The translations under genes were made by a program, and so were the position numbers. DNA of 64,000 bases from Chloroflexi bacterium TSY (GTDB lineage: Bacteria > Chloroflexota > Anaerolineae > Caldilineales > Caldilineaceae), in NCBI GenBank assembly GCA_019217005.1, contig JAHBNG010000004.1, positions 124,001-188,000 of the forward strand, written 5' to 3'. Shown here piece by piece: positions 22,054 to 32,267 of the stretch. The stretch's first letter is position 1; each line of letters begins with the position of its first letter. The notes under the pieces were generated by a model, which saw only the letters and a program-made list of their open reading frames with translations, was not told where the DNA came from and ran no database searches.

Positions 22054-24993
22054 ATGAACTTCATTCGACGTACCTCGGCCATCTTTCTCGTTGCGACGCG
22101 ACGTTTATTGGCGCAACGTGGATTGGCCTTGGCAACAGCAATCGGCTTAGTAATCTCTGTCGCTTTGGTGATGAGCATCCCGCTCTACACAGATGCTGTC
22201 TACTATCAAATCCTACAGGATGAGTTGACCGAAGCCGACGATGATGCGCTTCAGCGTCCACCGTTTGCATTCATGTTTCGATATATTGGCTCGCTCTATG
22301 GGCTAAAAGAGTGGGAAGATATCGAACAGATTGATACGTATCTCACCGAGCAAGCACCCGCTCTTTTGCACCTCCCACATCAACTGACGGTTCGCTATGG
22401 ACGAACGGACAATTTCCGTCTCTTTCCCGCAAATGACGTTGCTTACGCAGATGTCAAAGACCCCCTGGAATGGGTTAGCTATGCTTTCGCCAGTGATTTG
22501 GAGCAACATATTCAGATTATCGAAGGCACCTATCCCGTTCCCGCAGGCAATAGTACCGATGAAGTTGTAGAAGTTTTGATCGCTGCCCCTCTCGCCGATG
22601 AACTCGGTTTACAAGTTGGGGAAAATTTGGTCACCTTTCGCAACGTAGACAATCCCCAAGGTGGGACGACAACTGTTCAAATTCCCGTTCGCGTTTCAGG
22701 AGTTTGGCGGGCAATCGATTCCGACGAAGAGTATTGGTTTTATCGTCAAAGTGTCTTTGATAATCAATTTTTTGTTCCCGAAGAGACTCTAATCAACCGC
22801 ATTGCGCCGATCCTAAAAGACGAAGTTGCTCAGATGCTCTGGTATCTGAGCATGGATGGGGACGACATCACGTCGAGCGATGTTGGTTGGCTTCTCGGCA
22901 GCATCAACACGATAGAACAACAAGCCGCTACGCTCTTAGCCAACACGCGGCTAGAACTTTCTCCGCAAGAAGCGTTGATGCGCTATCGTCGTTCGTCTCG
23001 CTTGCTAAACATTCTGCTCTATGCGTTTAGCATCCCCATTGTTGGCTTGTTGTTGGCATTTATTAGTCTGGTTGTCGGGTTGGCCGTTAGCCGACAGCGC
23101 AACGAAATTGCCGTTTTGCGCAGCCGTGGCGCCACCACCTTGCAGATTCTGGGGATCGCGACTGTGGAAGCCTTGATCCTGGGCGTGGTTGCTTTGGCAG
23201 TTGGGTTGCCAGTCAGCCAATGGATTGCACAGATCATCGGCGCGACGCGTAGTTTCCTGAATTTTACGGTTGACACACAGTTGCGCATCAACGTTACCTT
23301 GACCACCATTCGGTTTGGATTGGCCGCGATTGCCGCGACCATGATTGCCCAAATGATGCCTTCGATCGGTGCTGCTCGCCATACAATCGTCTCCTTTAAA
23401 CAAGAGCAAGCACGTACAGTCAGCGCACCTTGGTGGCAGCGGGCGTGGCTCGATGTCCTTTTACTCCTCCCGGTGATCTATGGAACCTACTTGCTGACCC
23501 AGCAAGGCAGCATTACCGTACCCGGTCAAGACGGTTCGTTGCCAAATGGCCCATTTGACAATCCATTGCTCTTTTTGATTCCTGCCTTGGGTGCGTTGGC
23601 ACTCACATTGATCACATTACGCATTTTGCCTTTACTGATGTCAATCTTGGCATGGATTGCCTCACGCACAGATAGCGTCGGCTTTCTGCTGGCAACGCGC
23701 TATTTATCACGCGATCCTGGTTTCTACTCAGCCCCACTCGTCCTGCTGGTTTTGACGTTGAGCCTTTCTACGTTTACAGCATCGTTGGCGCGTACTCTGG
23801 ACAACCATCTCTTTGATCAAGTCTACTATGAAACAGGGTCAGATACCTGGTTGGTTGAACTCGGAACGACAAATGATAACTCTGCTGGCGTGCCTGGTGC
23901 TGATGGTGGAACCGACGGCCTTGGTGCTGGTGCAGCAACGACTGATACATCCTCGGGTGACAGTTCAGTGATCAATGAGGTACGTTGGGTCTTTATCCCC
24001 GTTGCGGAGCATCTAAAAGTGCCGGGGATTCGCGCTGCCACGCGCGTGGGCGAATTTGAGGCACGTGTCCAAGCGCAGGGCAAGTGGCGGGATAGTATGT
24101 TTGTGGGTGTGGATCGGATCGACTTCCCCAAGGCCGCTTTCTGGCGGCGCGACTTCTCGCGCGCTAGCTTGGGTGCACTCATGAATGCACTGGCAATTGC
24201 ACCCGACGGCGTCTTGATGTCGCGCAAATTCATGTCCGAAAACGCCATCAATGTGGGGGATTCTGTTGTGGTTCGCGTCTCGAGCTACGGATCGGGTGCA
24301 GAAATGACCATGACGGTTGTTGGCGATATCCGTTACTTCCCGAAATGGTATGAAGAGGATGATGGTCCTCTGGTTGTGGGGAATCTGGAGTATCTCTTCG
24401 AGCAGATGGGGGGCATGGTGCCGTACGATGTTTGGGTCAAGACCGATCCTGGTCTCGATTATCAAGAAGTTTTAACCAATCTGCGTGGCCTCGATCTAAA
24501 TGTGCTCAACTGGAAAGCATCCCGCCTGACAATTGCCGAAGAGCAAAAGTTGCCCCAACGGCAAGGATTATTTGGCGTGCTTTCGGTTGGCTTCATAGCG
24601 GCGGCACTCCTGACCGTATTGGGTTTCTTGCTCTATGCTCTCTTTTCGTTCCGACGCCGTTTTATCGAATTGGGAACCTTGCGCGCCATTGGACTCTCGT
24701 CGGGGCAGATGACTACGTTTCTGGCCTGGGAATTGCTCTTTTTGATTTTCCTAGGTTTGGGAGCTGGTACGCTGTTGGGGACAGTAATGAGCGACGTCTA
24801 TATTCCATATTTACAGGTGGGCAACAACCCCAAAATGTTAACGCCGCCATTCCAGGTAGAAATTGCTTGGAACGCCATTGTGCGAATCTATGCGCTCTTT
24901 GGCACACTCTTTATTGTGGCGTTAGCAGTTTTGGCCGCCTTACTCTTACGAATGAAGATCTTCCAAGCAATTAAGCTGGGTGAGACAGTTTAG
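22054..24993 (+). CDS. FtsX-like ABC permease (MacB-type, duplicated core)
   Basis: 979 residues. One N-terminal membrane helix (LALATAIGLVISVALVMSIPLY) is followed by a large extracytoplasmic domain, then an FtsX core with three helices near 330-450 (VGLAVSRQRNEIAVLRSRGA is the typical cytoplasmic loop). Two more helices come near 470-550. A second large domain precedes the final FtsX core (LFSFRRRFIELGTLRAIGLS near 870). The duplicated layout is that of MacB/LolC-like mechanotransmission permeases that move lipids, peptides or signals out of the cytoplasmic membrane. It depends on the ATPases at 26521 and 27543, from which an ISL3-type element now separates it. Confidence 0.9.
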   Translation: MNFIRRTSAIFLVATRRLLAQRGLALATAIGLVISVALVMSIPLYTDAVYYQILQDELTEADDDALQRPPFAFMFRYIGSLYGLKEWEDIEQIDTYLTEQAPALLHLPHQLTVRYGRTDNFRLFPANDVAYADVKDPLEWVSYAFASDLEQHIQIIEGTYPVPAGNSTDEVVEVLIAAPLADELGLQVGENLVTFRNVDNPQGGTTTVQIPVRVSGVWRAIDSDEEYWFYRQSVFDNQFFVPEETLINRIAPILKDEVAQMLWYLSMDGDDITSSDVGWLLGSINTIEQQAATLLANTRLELSPQEALMRYRRSSRLLNILLYAFSIPIVGLLLAFISLVVGLAVSRQRNEIAVLRSRGATTLQILGIATVEALILGVVALAVGLPVSQWIAQIIGATRSFLNFTVDTQLRINVTLTTIRFGLAAIAATMIAQMMPSIGAARHTIVSFKQEQARTVSAPWWQRAWLDVLLLLPVIYGTYLLTQQGSITVPGQDGSLPNGPFDNPLLFLIPALGALALTLITLRILPLLMSILAWIASRTDSVGFLLATRYLSRDPGFYSAPLVLLVLTLSLSTFTASLARTLDNHLFDQVYYETGSDTWLVELGTTNDNSAGVPGADGGTDGLGAGAATTDTSSGDSSVINEVRWVFIPVAEHLKVPGIRAATRVGEFEARVQAQGKWRDSMFVGVDRIDFPKAAFWRRDFSRASLGALMNALAIAPDGVLMSRKFMSENAINVGDSVVVRVSSYGSGAEMTMTVVGDIRYFPKWYEEDDGPLVVGNLEYLFEQMGGMVPYDVWVKTDPGLDYQEVLTNLRGLDLNVLNWKASRLTIAEEQKLPQRQGLFGVLSVGFIAAALLTVLGFLLYALFSFRRRFIELGTLRAIGLSSGQMTTFLAWELLFLIFLGLGAGTLLGTVMSDVYIPYLQVGNNPKMLTPPFQVEIAWNAIVRIYALFGTLFIVALAVLAALLLRMKIFQAIKLGETV

Positions 24994-25028
24994 TTAATTG
25001 TCAATTGTGAAGTGTAATTGGATCAATT

Positions 25029-26456
25029 GGATCTCATGTGGTTGACAAGCCGGCCATGAATGGATAGTGCGAGCTAAATATCTTGTGTCAGTCGGATCAT
25101 GAGGTACCGGTCGAAAATAAAATGATATAAAATAAGATGTTATCCGAAACGAAGCGATTGAAAAAGGTGACATCGAGAATGACTTCATCAATAACGGTAC
25201 CGCTAGATATCCCAGAAGTGGAAGTGTTAAGCAGCGAAATCACGTCTGAAAATCATTTATTGATTCGGGTAGAAAGCACCCAAAAAACAACAGCATGTGG
25301 TGTATGCGGAGTTGAGATTGCGTGTACATTTGGCCATGGTCAAGAAATTAGCTTGCGCCATCTCCCAGTTTTTTGGGCTTGAGACCTACATCTTGATACG
25401 GCCCAAACGGGGTCAATGTTTGTCGTGTCATTGTGACCCAACAACGACTCAAATTGTGAGTTGGTATGAACAAAGAAGTCCTCATACACAAGCGTATGAT
25501 GAATACCTGGTCATGCAACTAATCAACAGTACAATCGAAGATGTAAGCCTCAAAGAAGAAGTTGGGTACGATGCAGTCGTAGGCGCATTGAACCGTCTGA
25601 TAGAGCCCAAAATCAACTGGGATGAAATCGACGAAATCGGTACGTTGGGGATTGACGAAATCTCCAGAAGTAAGGGGCGCAAGAAATTTAGTGCGATCAT
25701 TACAGCTCGTCAACCCAAGGGCAAGGTACGGATTCTTGGAGTTCTCCCCTGATCGAAAAAAAAGACGGTTAAGGCATTCCTAGAAGAGATTCCTGAGAGA
25801 CTACGCCCCACCATCAACTATTGCACCACCGACATGTGGGAGGGCTATATCAATGCGATTGATGAATTTATCAATGAGAATGATGATGTGAATGCATCTC
25901 CTGTTGTTGACCGATTTCATGTTGCTCAGAACTATCGAGATGACTTTGACGACCTCCGAAAAAAGGAACTCAGACGCTTGAAAAAAGAACTGCCTCCTGA
26001 AACTTATGACCAAGATTGCAAAGGAATGCTCTGGATCTTACGCAAAAATCACTCGGCTCTCAATCCTGAAGAGCGGCAGGAGCTTAGACGTTTGTTTGCT
26101 CATTCACCAGCCCTTCATCAGGCCTATACCTTTCGAGAAGAATTGACCGCCATCTTCAACCAGGAACTCTCTGTTGCCCAAGCTGAACATCGCCTTGAGG
26201 CTTGGATTCGCAAAGTTGAACGTTCCTCCCTTGATAACTTTGATGGCTTTATCAAAACCCTGCGCAACCACTGGCAATCCATTGTCAACTATTTTGACCA
26301 ACGCATCAACAGTGGTTTTGTTGAAGGTCTCAATAACAAGATTAAGGTCATCACTCGTCGATGCTATGGCATTCGCAATGTCTCTTCTCTTTTTCAACGT
26401 ATTTGGCTCGATCTCCATGGCAAAGAACGTTTTTCCCTGTCAACCACATGAGATCC
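25029..26456 (+). mobile_element. ISL3-family insertion sequence (1428 bp)
   Basis: Inverted repeats GGATCTCATGTGGTTGACA and TGTCAACCACATGAGATCC mark the ends. No clear 8-bp target repeat is seen. It sits between the permease gene and its two ATPase genes. Confidence 0.85.
25179..26451 (+). pseudogene. ISL3-family transposase, frameshifted
   Basis: The N-terminal zinc-finger part (CGVCGVEI, then CLSCHC) leads to LGIDEISRSKGRKK with the first catalytic aspartate. Later come YCTTDMWEGY (second aspartate) and SGFVEGLNNKIKVITRRCYG, with the catalytic glutamate typical of ISL3. The frame breaks near 25375 and again at 25745-25765, where an extra C and a missing A bracket a stop. The remainder is in the original frame. 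Confidence 0.88.
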
Positions 26457-26520
26457 TGATCAGCCGTGTAATTGAGAATTTTTAATAATTGATTACTGAT
26501 AACTGACTACTTTTGAAACC

Positions 26521-27546
26521 ATGGCCGAGCCGTTTATTTTTTGCGAACAGCTTGTTAAAGTTTATAAGGTTGCTGACCTGGAGCAGGTTGCCCTACAGGG
26601 GCTCAATTTGCAGGTGCAGCAAGGCGAACTGATTGGGATTGTAGGCGCAAGCGGTAGCGGCAAGTCGACCCTGATGAATGTTTTAGGGGGACTGGATCGT
26701 CCGACTGCGGGCAAAGTTATTGTAGATGGGTACAATCTTCTACGCTTGCCTGACCGTGAGCTCAATAAATATCGGCGTGACAGAGTCGGCTTTGTCTGGC
26801 AACAGAGTGCGCGGAACCTCGTTCCCTATCTCAACGCAATTCAGAATGTGATGCTTCCCATGACGCTTGCTGGGGCCAACGGTCGCAACAAGCGCAAATA
26901 TGCCGCGGAGCTTTTGGATATCGTTGGTCTGGCCGAGCGACAGAATCATCATCTTCCAGAATTATCGGGTGGTGAACAACAGCGCGTGGCCATCGCCGTT
27001 TCGCTGGCCAACCGACCGACCCTTTTGTTGGCCGATGAGCCAACTGGCGAAGTTGATTCGTCTACCGCTCAGGTTATCTATAGCACCTTCCAGATGTTGG
27101 CACATGAACTTGGTGTAACAACAGTGATTGTGAGCCACGACCCAGGCATTGCGCGTCACGTCGAACGCGTGGTGCGTATCCGCGATGGGATGTTGGCCAC
27201 AGAAACCCGTCGCCAAATACGCACGCAAGCAGCCGAGGCGGAGTCAAATGGCGACGATGCCAACGGGGAAGAAGAGGAAGAAGAGTACGAAGAGCTGGCT
27301 GTCGTGGATCAGGCAGGACGACTCCATATTCCGCAAGAATATCTGGATGAACTCAATTTCGGACAGCACGCCCAATTAGAAATAACAGAAGAGGGAATTC
27401 TCATTCGACCAGCCACCCAGATGACAAATGGGTCGGAGGCGGAAGGAGAGTCCGCTGAGGTTACTGAAGAAACGGGAGAAGACAAGCCCAGTGGTTTGCG
27501 CGGTCTTCTTGGTCGATTTGGGCGGAAAAAGAAAGCTGATAGTTGA
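26521..27546 (+). CDS. ABC exporter ATPase with C-terminal AbrB-like domain
   Basis: 341 residues. The LolD/MacB-type nucleotide-binding domain has Walker [10 protein letters not shown] (about residue 42), a WQQS Q-loop (about 93), signature LSGGEQQR (about 142), Walker [11 protein letters not shown] (about 163) and the switch histidine in IVSHD. After an acidic linker ([12 protein letters not shown]) there is a segment of about 40 residues ([15 protein letters not shown], then [10 protein letters not shown]) with the pattern of an AbrB/MazE swapped-hairpin domain. A basic tail ends it ([11 protein letters not shown]). ATP hydrolysis should power the FtsX-like permease upstream. The AbrB-like addition could mediate dimerisation or DNA contact; that is inference. 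The stop overlaps the next start by 4 bases. Confidence 0.9.
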   Translation: MAEPFIFCEQLVKVYKVADLEQVALQGLNLQVQQGELIGIVGASGSGKSTLMNVLGGLDRPTAGKVIVDGYNLLRLPDRELNKYRRDRVGFVWQQSARNLVPYLNAIQNVMLPMTLAGANGRNKRKYAAELLDIVGLAERQNHHLPELSGGEQQRVAIAVSLANRPTLLLADEPTGEVDSSTAQVIYSTFQMLAHELGVTTVIVSHDPGIARHVERVVRIRDGMLATETRRQIRTQAAEAESNGDDANGEEEEEEYEELAVVDQAGRLHIPQEYLDELNFGQHAQLEITEEGILIRPATQMTNGSEAEGESAEVTEETGEDKPSGLRGLLGRFGRKKKADS

Positions 27547-28370
27547 TGGAGAGTAAGACAGTGCCATCTGAAAACGGACTTGCAATTGAAACCCAAGATC
27601 TGTGGCGTATTTATAAGCTGGGGGGACAAGAGATTCAAGCGCTGCGAGGGGTGAACCTACAGATTGAACCTGGTTCTTTTATTTCTCTGAAAGGGCGGTC
27701 GGGTAGCGGAAAGACAACGCTCCTCAACTGTTTAGGAGGATTGGATCAACCCACCAAAGGGACTGTACGGATTTTTGGCGAGGAGATCGACTCCTGGAGC
27801 GAGCGCCAACTGACTGCTTGGCGTCGTCATCAGGTGGGCTTTATTTTTCAATCGCTCGGTCTGTTGCCGGCCCTCTCTGCCTATGAAAACGTCGAACTGA
27901 TGCTGCGCATGACGGGGGCCAAAGCCAAAGAACGCCGCCAACGCTCTATGGATTGCTTGGAATTAGTGGGCTTGACCAAATGGGCCGATCACCGTCCCTA
28001 CGAGATGTCGGGTGGTCAGCAGCAGCGCGTGGCAATTGCGCGTGCCCTGGCCAATGCGCCCAAGCTCATCATTGCCGACGAACCCACTGGCGAGTTAGAC
28101 AGCAACACGGCCATGGAAGTCCTCGAGCTCTTCCGAGCCGTAGTCAAGGCCCAAGATGTGACCATGCTCATGGCGACTCATGATAGTCTTTCCGATGAGA
28201 TTGTGGATGAGGTGTTACGGCTTGAGGATGGTCAGATCATTAGCAACGAGGAATATCTGGCGTTAGAAGAGGGGGAGCATGGGGCGACCAAACCGATAAC
28301 ACGGCCAACAGTTGAAGAGCCAACTGAACCAGAATCGGCTGTCGATGAACCAGTGCCAGCGTCAGCATGA
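27543..28370 (+). CDS. ABC exporter ATPase (MacB/LolD type)
   Basis: 275 residues with Walker A GRSGSGKTT (about residue 55), Q-loop FQSLG, signature MSGGQQQRVAIARAL (about 155), Walker B LIIADEPTGELDS (about 177) and switch MATHD. The C-terminal 30 residues are acidic and proline-rich. It overlaps the preceding ATPase gene by 4 bases (translational coupling). Having two different ATPases beside one duplicated permease suggests a heterodimeric motor. Confidence 0.9.
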   Translation: MMESKTVPSENGLAIETQDLWRIYKLGGQEIQALRGVNLQIEPGSFISLKGRSGSGKTTLLNCLGGLDQPTKGTVRIFGEEIDSWSERQLTAWRRHQVGFIFQSLGLLPALSAYENVELMLRMTGAKAKERRQRSMDCLELVGLTKWADHRPYEMSGGQQQRVAIARALANAPKLIIADEPTGELDSNTAMEVLELFRAVVKAQDVTMLMATHDSLSDEIVDEVLRLEDGQIISNEEYLALEEGEHGATKPITRPTVEEPTEPESAVDEPVPASA

Positions 28371-28426
28371 GGGACAGATATTAACAGTAGATAAGGCGTA
28401 TAGGTCGGGTAGAGTATCGACTTTTT

Positions 28427-28581
28427 GGGGTGGTTCAAAATTAGGTTTACACTTTTGATATATAGACAAAAATCTATATGAGACCGTTTTCTCTCTGAGA
28501 ACCGGCGAAATCAGAGAATATAAACGTTCTTTCTGTTTCTAAAAGTGTAAACCTATCTATCCAGCTAAAATGAACCACCCC
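28427..28581. mobile_element. Family B non-autonomous element (155 bp), copy 2
   Basis: GGGGTGGTTCA ends with the 8-bp direct repeat GACTTTTT (28419-28426, 28582-28589). Internally more diverged than the other three copies. It lies 56 bases beyond the ATPase operon. Confidence 0.92.
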
Positions 28582-28669
28582 GACTTTTTTACCAAATATA
28601 CGTCGGCGTTCTATCGACGTTAAGATGATACAATTCAAGCATCATTTGAACGTTGAGCTTATTTATATT

Positions 28670-28876
28670 TTATCTCCGTTCGAATTTTAGATAGAGCGCC
28701 CGGTTCCCCCGAACCGGGCGCTTTTTGAATTGGGCTACACTTGGTTGAAATACCTTTCGGTGTTCGGTGGTCAGCTTGCCCCACAAACGTGGATTGTTGG
28801 CCTTGAATTTAATCGAGTCGCCATCGGGCGAGTAGTGAACCACATAGAATTCGCCTTTGATCAACTTGTATGACAT
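28670..28876 (-). pseudogene. Truncated nuclease-like (thermonuclease family) N-terminus
   Basis: 68 residues. MSYKLIKGEFYVVHYSPDGDSIKF resembles the start of staphylococcal-nuclease-like proteins, where PDGDS holds a metal ligand, but the rest of the fold is absent. The last codons run through a perfect terminator hairpin on the other strand, so the 3' end is probably not original. Best read as a gene relic. A genuine small protein is the alternative. Confidence 0.45.
28695..28727 (+). terminator. Strong Rho-independent terminator (plus strand)
   Basis: A perfect 12-bp stem, AGCGCCCGGTTC with GAACCGGGCGCT, a CCCC loop and then TTTTT. It may terminate the ATPase operon about 300 bases upstream. 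It overlaps the relic on the other strand. Confidence 0.75.
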
Positions 28877-29331
28877 AATGCTTTACCCAACCAATTGTTG
28901 CCAAGAAAAGACCCGCATCCTGGTAATGATAGACACGAGGAAGGACTGGTGAACTGATCAGGACATGGCGAATGCAATCTCCGTCAGACCACATCTCCCT
29001 ACGGTGGTCGTACAGGCTGATGATGTCTACGGATGGCTCAAAGCAGAGTTCAAATGATGAAACGAATTGTCGCAATCGATACGTTACGGGGCTTTGCCTT
29101 GCTCGGTATTCTGCTCATGAATATTATGAGCTTCTCAATGCCTGTCGTCGCTTATTACAACCCAACGGCCTATGGGGGCGATGAGTGGTATAACCAGGCC
29201 ACCTATATGCTCGTTCACGTTCTTGCCGATCAGAAGTTTATGGCCTTGTTCTCCATCCTCTTTGGTGCAAGCGTGATGTTGGTTATCAACAATCTGGAGC
29301 GGAAAGGCGAAAAAGTCGCGCGTTTCCATTA

Positions 29332-30629
29332 GGCCAATCCAAAAAATAAAATATACGCGAGAAGGTGTTAAACTAGCTCTCCAAAAGGAGCAAAAATGAC
29401 AATCTCGCCAGAAATGGTTGAAGTCTTGAAAGAGACGAAGGCCATGTTAAGTGGATACGAAAGAAGGCACTTCATGGCCCAAACGGTCAAAACGATATGC
29501 GAAGGGAGTCCGACGAAAGCAGAACGAGAGTTGGGCTGGAATCGGGCGACGATAGCCAAAGCCCTGGAAGAACTAGAAGGCGGCTTCTGTTATGTCGACC
29601 AAAGCCACCGACGTGGTCGCAAAAGCCGAAGACCATATCCCCACTTTACTGGCCGATATGGTTGAAATCGCCGATCAATTCAGCCAGACCGATCCCACCT
29701 TTCGACCCCCCAATTGTACACTCGACTAACCGCCGCCGAAATGCGTACCCAGCTCATCGAGCAGAAAGGATACACAGATGAGGAATTGCCTGGCGAAGAG
29801 GCCATCCGCTTGAAGCTCAATGAGTTAGGCTATGGCTCAAACCGGGTCAAAAAAGTCAACCAGTGAAAAGATCCCAGAGACCGATGCGATCTTTGATAGA
29901 ATTCATCAGATCAATCAAGAAGCGGATGCAGACGAGACGGTTCTGCGCCTCTTGGGATGCCAAAGCGACGATTTTACTTGACCGTTTCTCGAGAGAAGGG
30001 ATAAGTCGAGTGGTTGTCAAAGCGCTCGAGCATGACTTTCAAGATAAGAAGACCGAGAAAGTCACTCCTTTTGGCATTTACCTCCCTTCAACCAAGGAAC
30101 TCTTTCTTTACTTGACTCAGTCGAAAGTGACGAGTGACTGTATTGTCGACTGCCTGATTGATTTTTGGGAAAGCGTACGTGAACACTTTCCTCACGTCAA
30201 GACCCTCGTGATCAATCAGGACAATGGTCCCGAAAATCATACCCGTCGGACTCAGTTTATGTATCGTCTCACTCAGTTTGTTGAGCACTATCGTCTCTCT
30301 ATTCAGCTCGCCTGCTACCCTCCTTATCACAGTAAATACAACCCCATCGAACGGGTTTGGGGCCATCTTGAAAAACACTGGAACGGTTCTCTTCTCGATT
30401 CTCTTGAGACCGTTCTCAATTTTGCCCGTTCTTTTCGCTTTAACCAACTACAACCCTTCGTTCACCTGAATTCCACTCTTTATGAGACCGGCGTCAAACT
30501 CACTCAGAAAGAGATGGACCGTTTGGCACAACGCTTCCAACGTTTACCTGGTTTAGAAAAATGGTTTGTCCTTATTCCCCCTCTCCATTCTCTCGTTCGC
30601 GTATAATTATTTATTTTTTTGGTTTAGCC
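29332..30629 (+). mobile_element. ISAzo13-family insertion sequence, copy 1 (1298 bp)
   Basis: Ends GGCCAATCCAAAAAATA and TATTTTTTTGGTTTAGCC (imperfect). Target repeat TTA on both sides (29329-29331, 30630-30632). Inserted in the DUF418 gene in the same orientation. Confidence 0.88.
29396..30606 (+). pseudogene. ISAzo13-family transposase, multiply frameshifted
   Basis: Segments MTISPEMVEVLKETKAMLSG, LTAAEMRTQLIEQKGYTDEE, TLVINQDNGPENH (catalytic Asp region) and YYPP-like CYPPYHSKYNPIERVWG (catalytic Glu region) identify the family. The frame changes at the HRRGRK segment (about 29622), near 29705 and around 29860-29960, so no complete transposase can be made. Confidence 0.88.
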
Positions 30630-31579
30630 TTATACGCGCAACGTTTGGCTCCTCGTGATTGGCTTTCTCCATGCCACCTTCATCTGGGATGGCGATATTC
30701 TGACTGTTTATGCCATCTGCTCGTTTGTATTATATCTGCTACGAAAACTGGCTCCTACATGGCAACTGATTCTTGGTCTATTGATTTTTCTGTCACCAGC
30801 GGTTGTGTACGGAGTAAGCGATGCCACGCTAACAACATTTGATGCAGGCGAGATTGCGTCGCTTACCGCCTACTGGACACCATCCGCCGAGGCACTATCG
30901 ACTGAGATTGCCCATTATCGTGGAGACTATGTCTCACAAGTCATCAATCGATTTCAAGATGATACCCCCACCAGCGATGCGCTTGATCTCTATTTTGTCT
31001 CGCTTCTTTTCGACTTCTTTGTCCGCGCGCTCGGCATGATGCTTGTCGGTATGGCGTTCTATACGTGGGGTATCGTGACGGCAAAGCGCAGCGATCAATT
31101 TTATAAGCGACTTCTTGCTTCAGGGGTGTTGGTGGGCGTTCCTCTGGTTGTGTGGGGGCTATATCTCAATGGCGCCGCTGGATGGGATGCGAGTTATTCG
31201 ATGTTTGTCGGTCGTATCCCCAACCTAATTGCAACCCCGTTGATTGCCAGTGCCTACATTGCTCTCATCATGCTTTGGAGTCGCAGCACACTCTGGACGA
31301 GTTTACAAGAGCGGTTGGCCGCAATCGGGCGCACAGCATTGACCAACTATATTGCCCACTCCGTCATCGCTACATTTATCTTCTATGGCTTTGGGTTGGG
31401 ACTATTTGGCAGCGTCAATCGAGCGACACAACTTCTGGTTGTTGTCGGGATTTGGGCGCTGCAGCTCTGGCTCTCTCCGATTTGGTTGCGCTTTTTTCGT
31501 TATGGGCCGCTGGAATGGGCATGGCGTTCGCTCAGTTACTGGCAACTTCAGCCCCTCCGGCGTAAACCAGCACTTGCAG

Positions 31580-32137
31580 TCAATCAAATGGGGTAATCGG
31601 CAACTCACCTTCATAACAGTTGACCGGTTTGAACCACCCAGCTACTTCAAAGTCGCGACAGGTCATCATTAGTTCATTGTAGGCACCCATCAAATAGCCA
31701 AGCAGACTCATGATGATGGCAACCGTGACGAGCGCATAGAGCAGACGACGAGGCTTAATAGCTAGCGTCTGCTCTTGCGTGAGAGATACCATGACGTAGA
31801 CAACATAGGGTAAGCAGACAATCATGAGAACAATGCTCGCAAAATAGAGCAGCGTATCCACCCAGGTCCATTGCTGTTGTTGGATTTGAATCACACCCAA
31901 GATTAACCAAATCGTTGGTGTAGCTAGTGCAACCAAACCCCATCCTGAAACGGGTCGCTCCTTTCCTGGAACAAATAAACAGGCCAACAAGACAGCCAGA
32001 TTGACGACCCAAATGGCGAATAGCCTATCAAAGAAGATGGTGTTGTATGCGCCAAGGCTAAAGGCAACGTTCCAGGTTGCTAAAGAAATAGCCACCGCGC
32101 TCAGAATGAATACTTTGATGTTTCTGCGTACGATCAT
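31580..32137 (-). CDS. Hypothetical membrane protein
   Basis: 185 residues with about five membrane helices (VFILSAVAISLATWNVAFSL, LFAIWVVNLAVLLACLFV, WGLVALATPTIWLILGVI, LLYFASIVLMIVCLPYVVYV, LLYALVTVAIIMSLLGYLMG). The C-terminal tail has two cysteines (MTCRDFEV, VNCYEGE), possibly outside the cell. The family is not recognised. It converges on the DUF418 gene and overlaps its end by 17 bases. Confidence 0.75.
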   Translation of the reverse strand: MIVRRNIKVFILSAVAISLATWNVAFSLGAYNTIFFDRLFAIWVVNLAVLLACLFVPGKERPVSGWGLVALATPTIWLILGVIQIQQQQWTWVDTLLYFASIVLMIVCLPYVVYVMVSLTQEQTLAIKPRRLLYALVTVAIIMSLLGYLMGAYNELMMTCRDFEVAGWFKPVNCYEGELPITPFD

Positions 32138-32267
32138 GACTCAACACACTGATTCGCTCATGATTCAACTTTGCTTTTCAATAAGCCATAGTACGACTTG
32201 CCGCCGAACATTCTGAAGAGATATCCAGCAACATATGTGAAGGACCAGTTGATGAACTCTGCATCCT

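Larger units (their letters stand above)
29054..31596 (+). pseudogene. DUF418 family membrane protein, split by an ISAzo13-type element
   Basis: MMKRIVAIDTLRGFALLGILLMN is the hallmark start of DUF418 proteins. The second half resumes at 30633 with VIGFLHATFIWDGDIL and further membrane helices. Deleting the 1298-bp IS and one TTA target repeat gives an uninterrupted 413-residue frame (H-Y-T-R-N-V-W across the junction). It is a multi-pass membrane protein of unknown role, often linked to transport. In its present state only about 92 residues precede a stop at the IS edge. Confidence 0.88.

Noticed and set aside
25029..26456. Eight-base target repeat for the ISL3-type element
   Set aside because: The flanks GATCAATT and TGATCAGC share only ATCA; not a real duplication.
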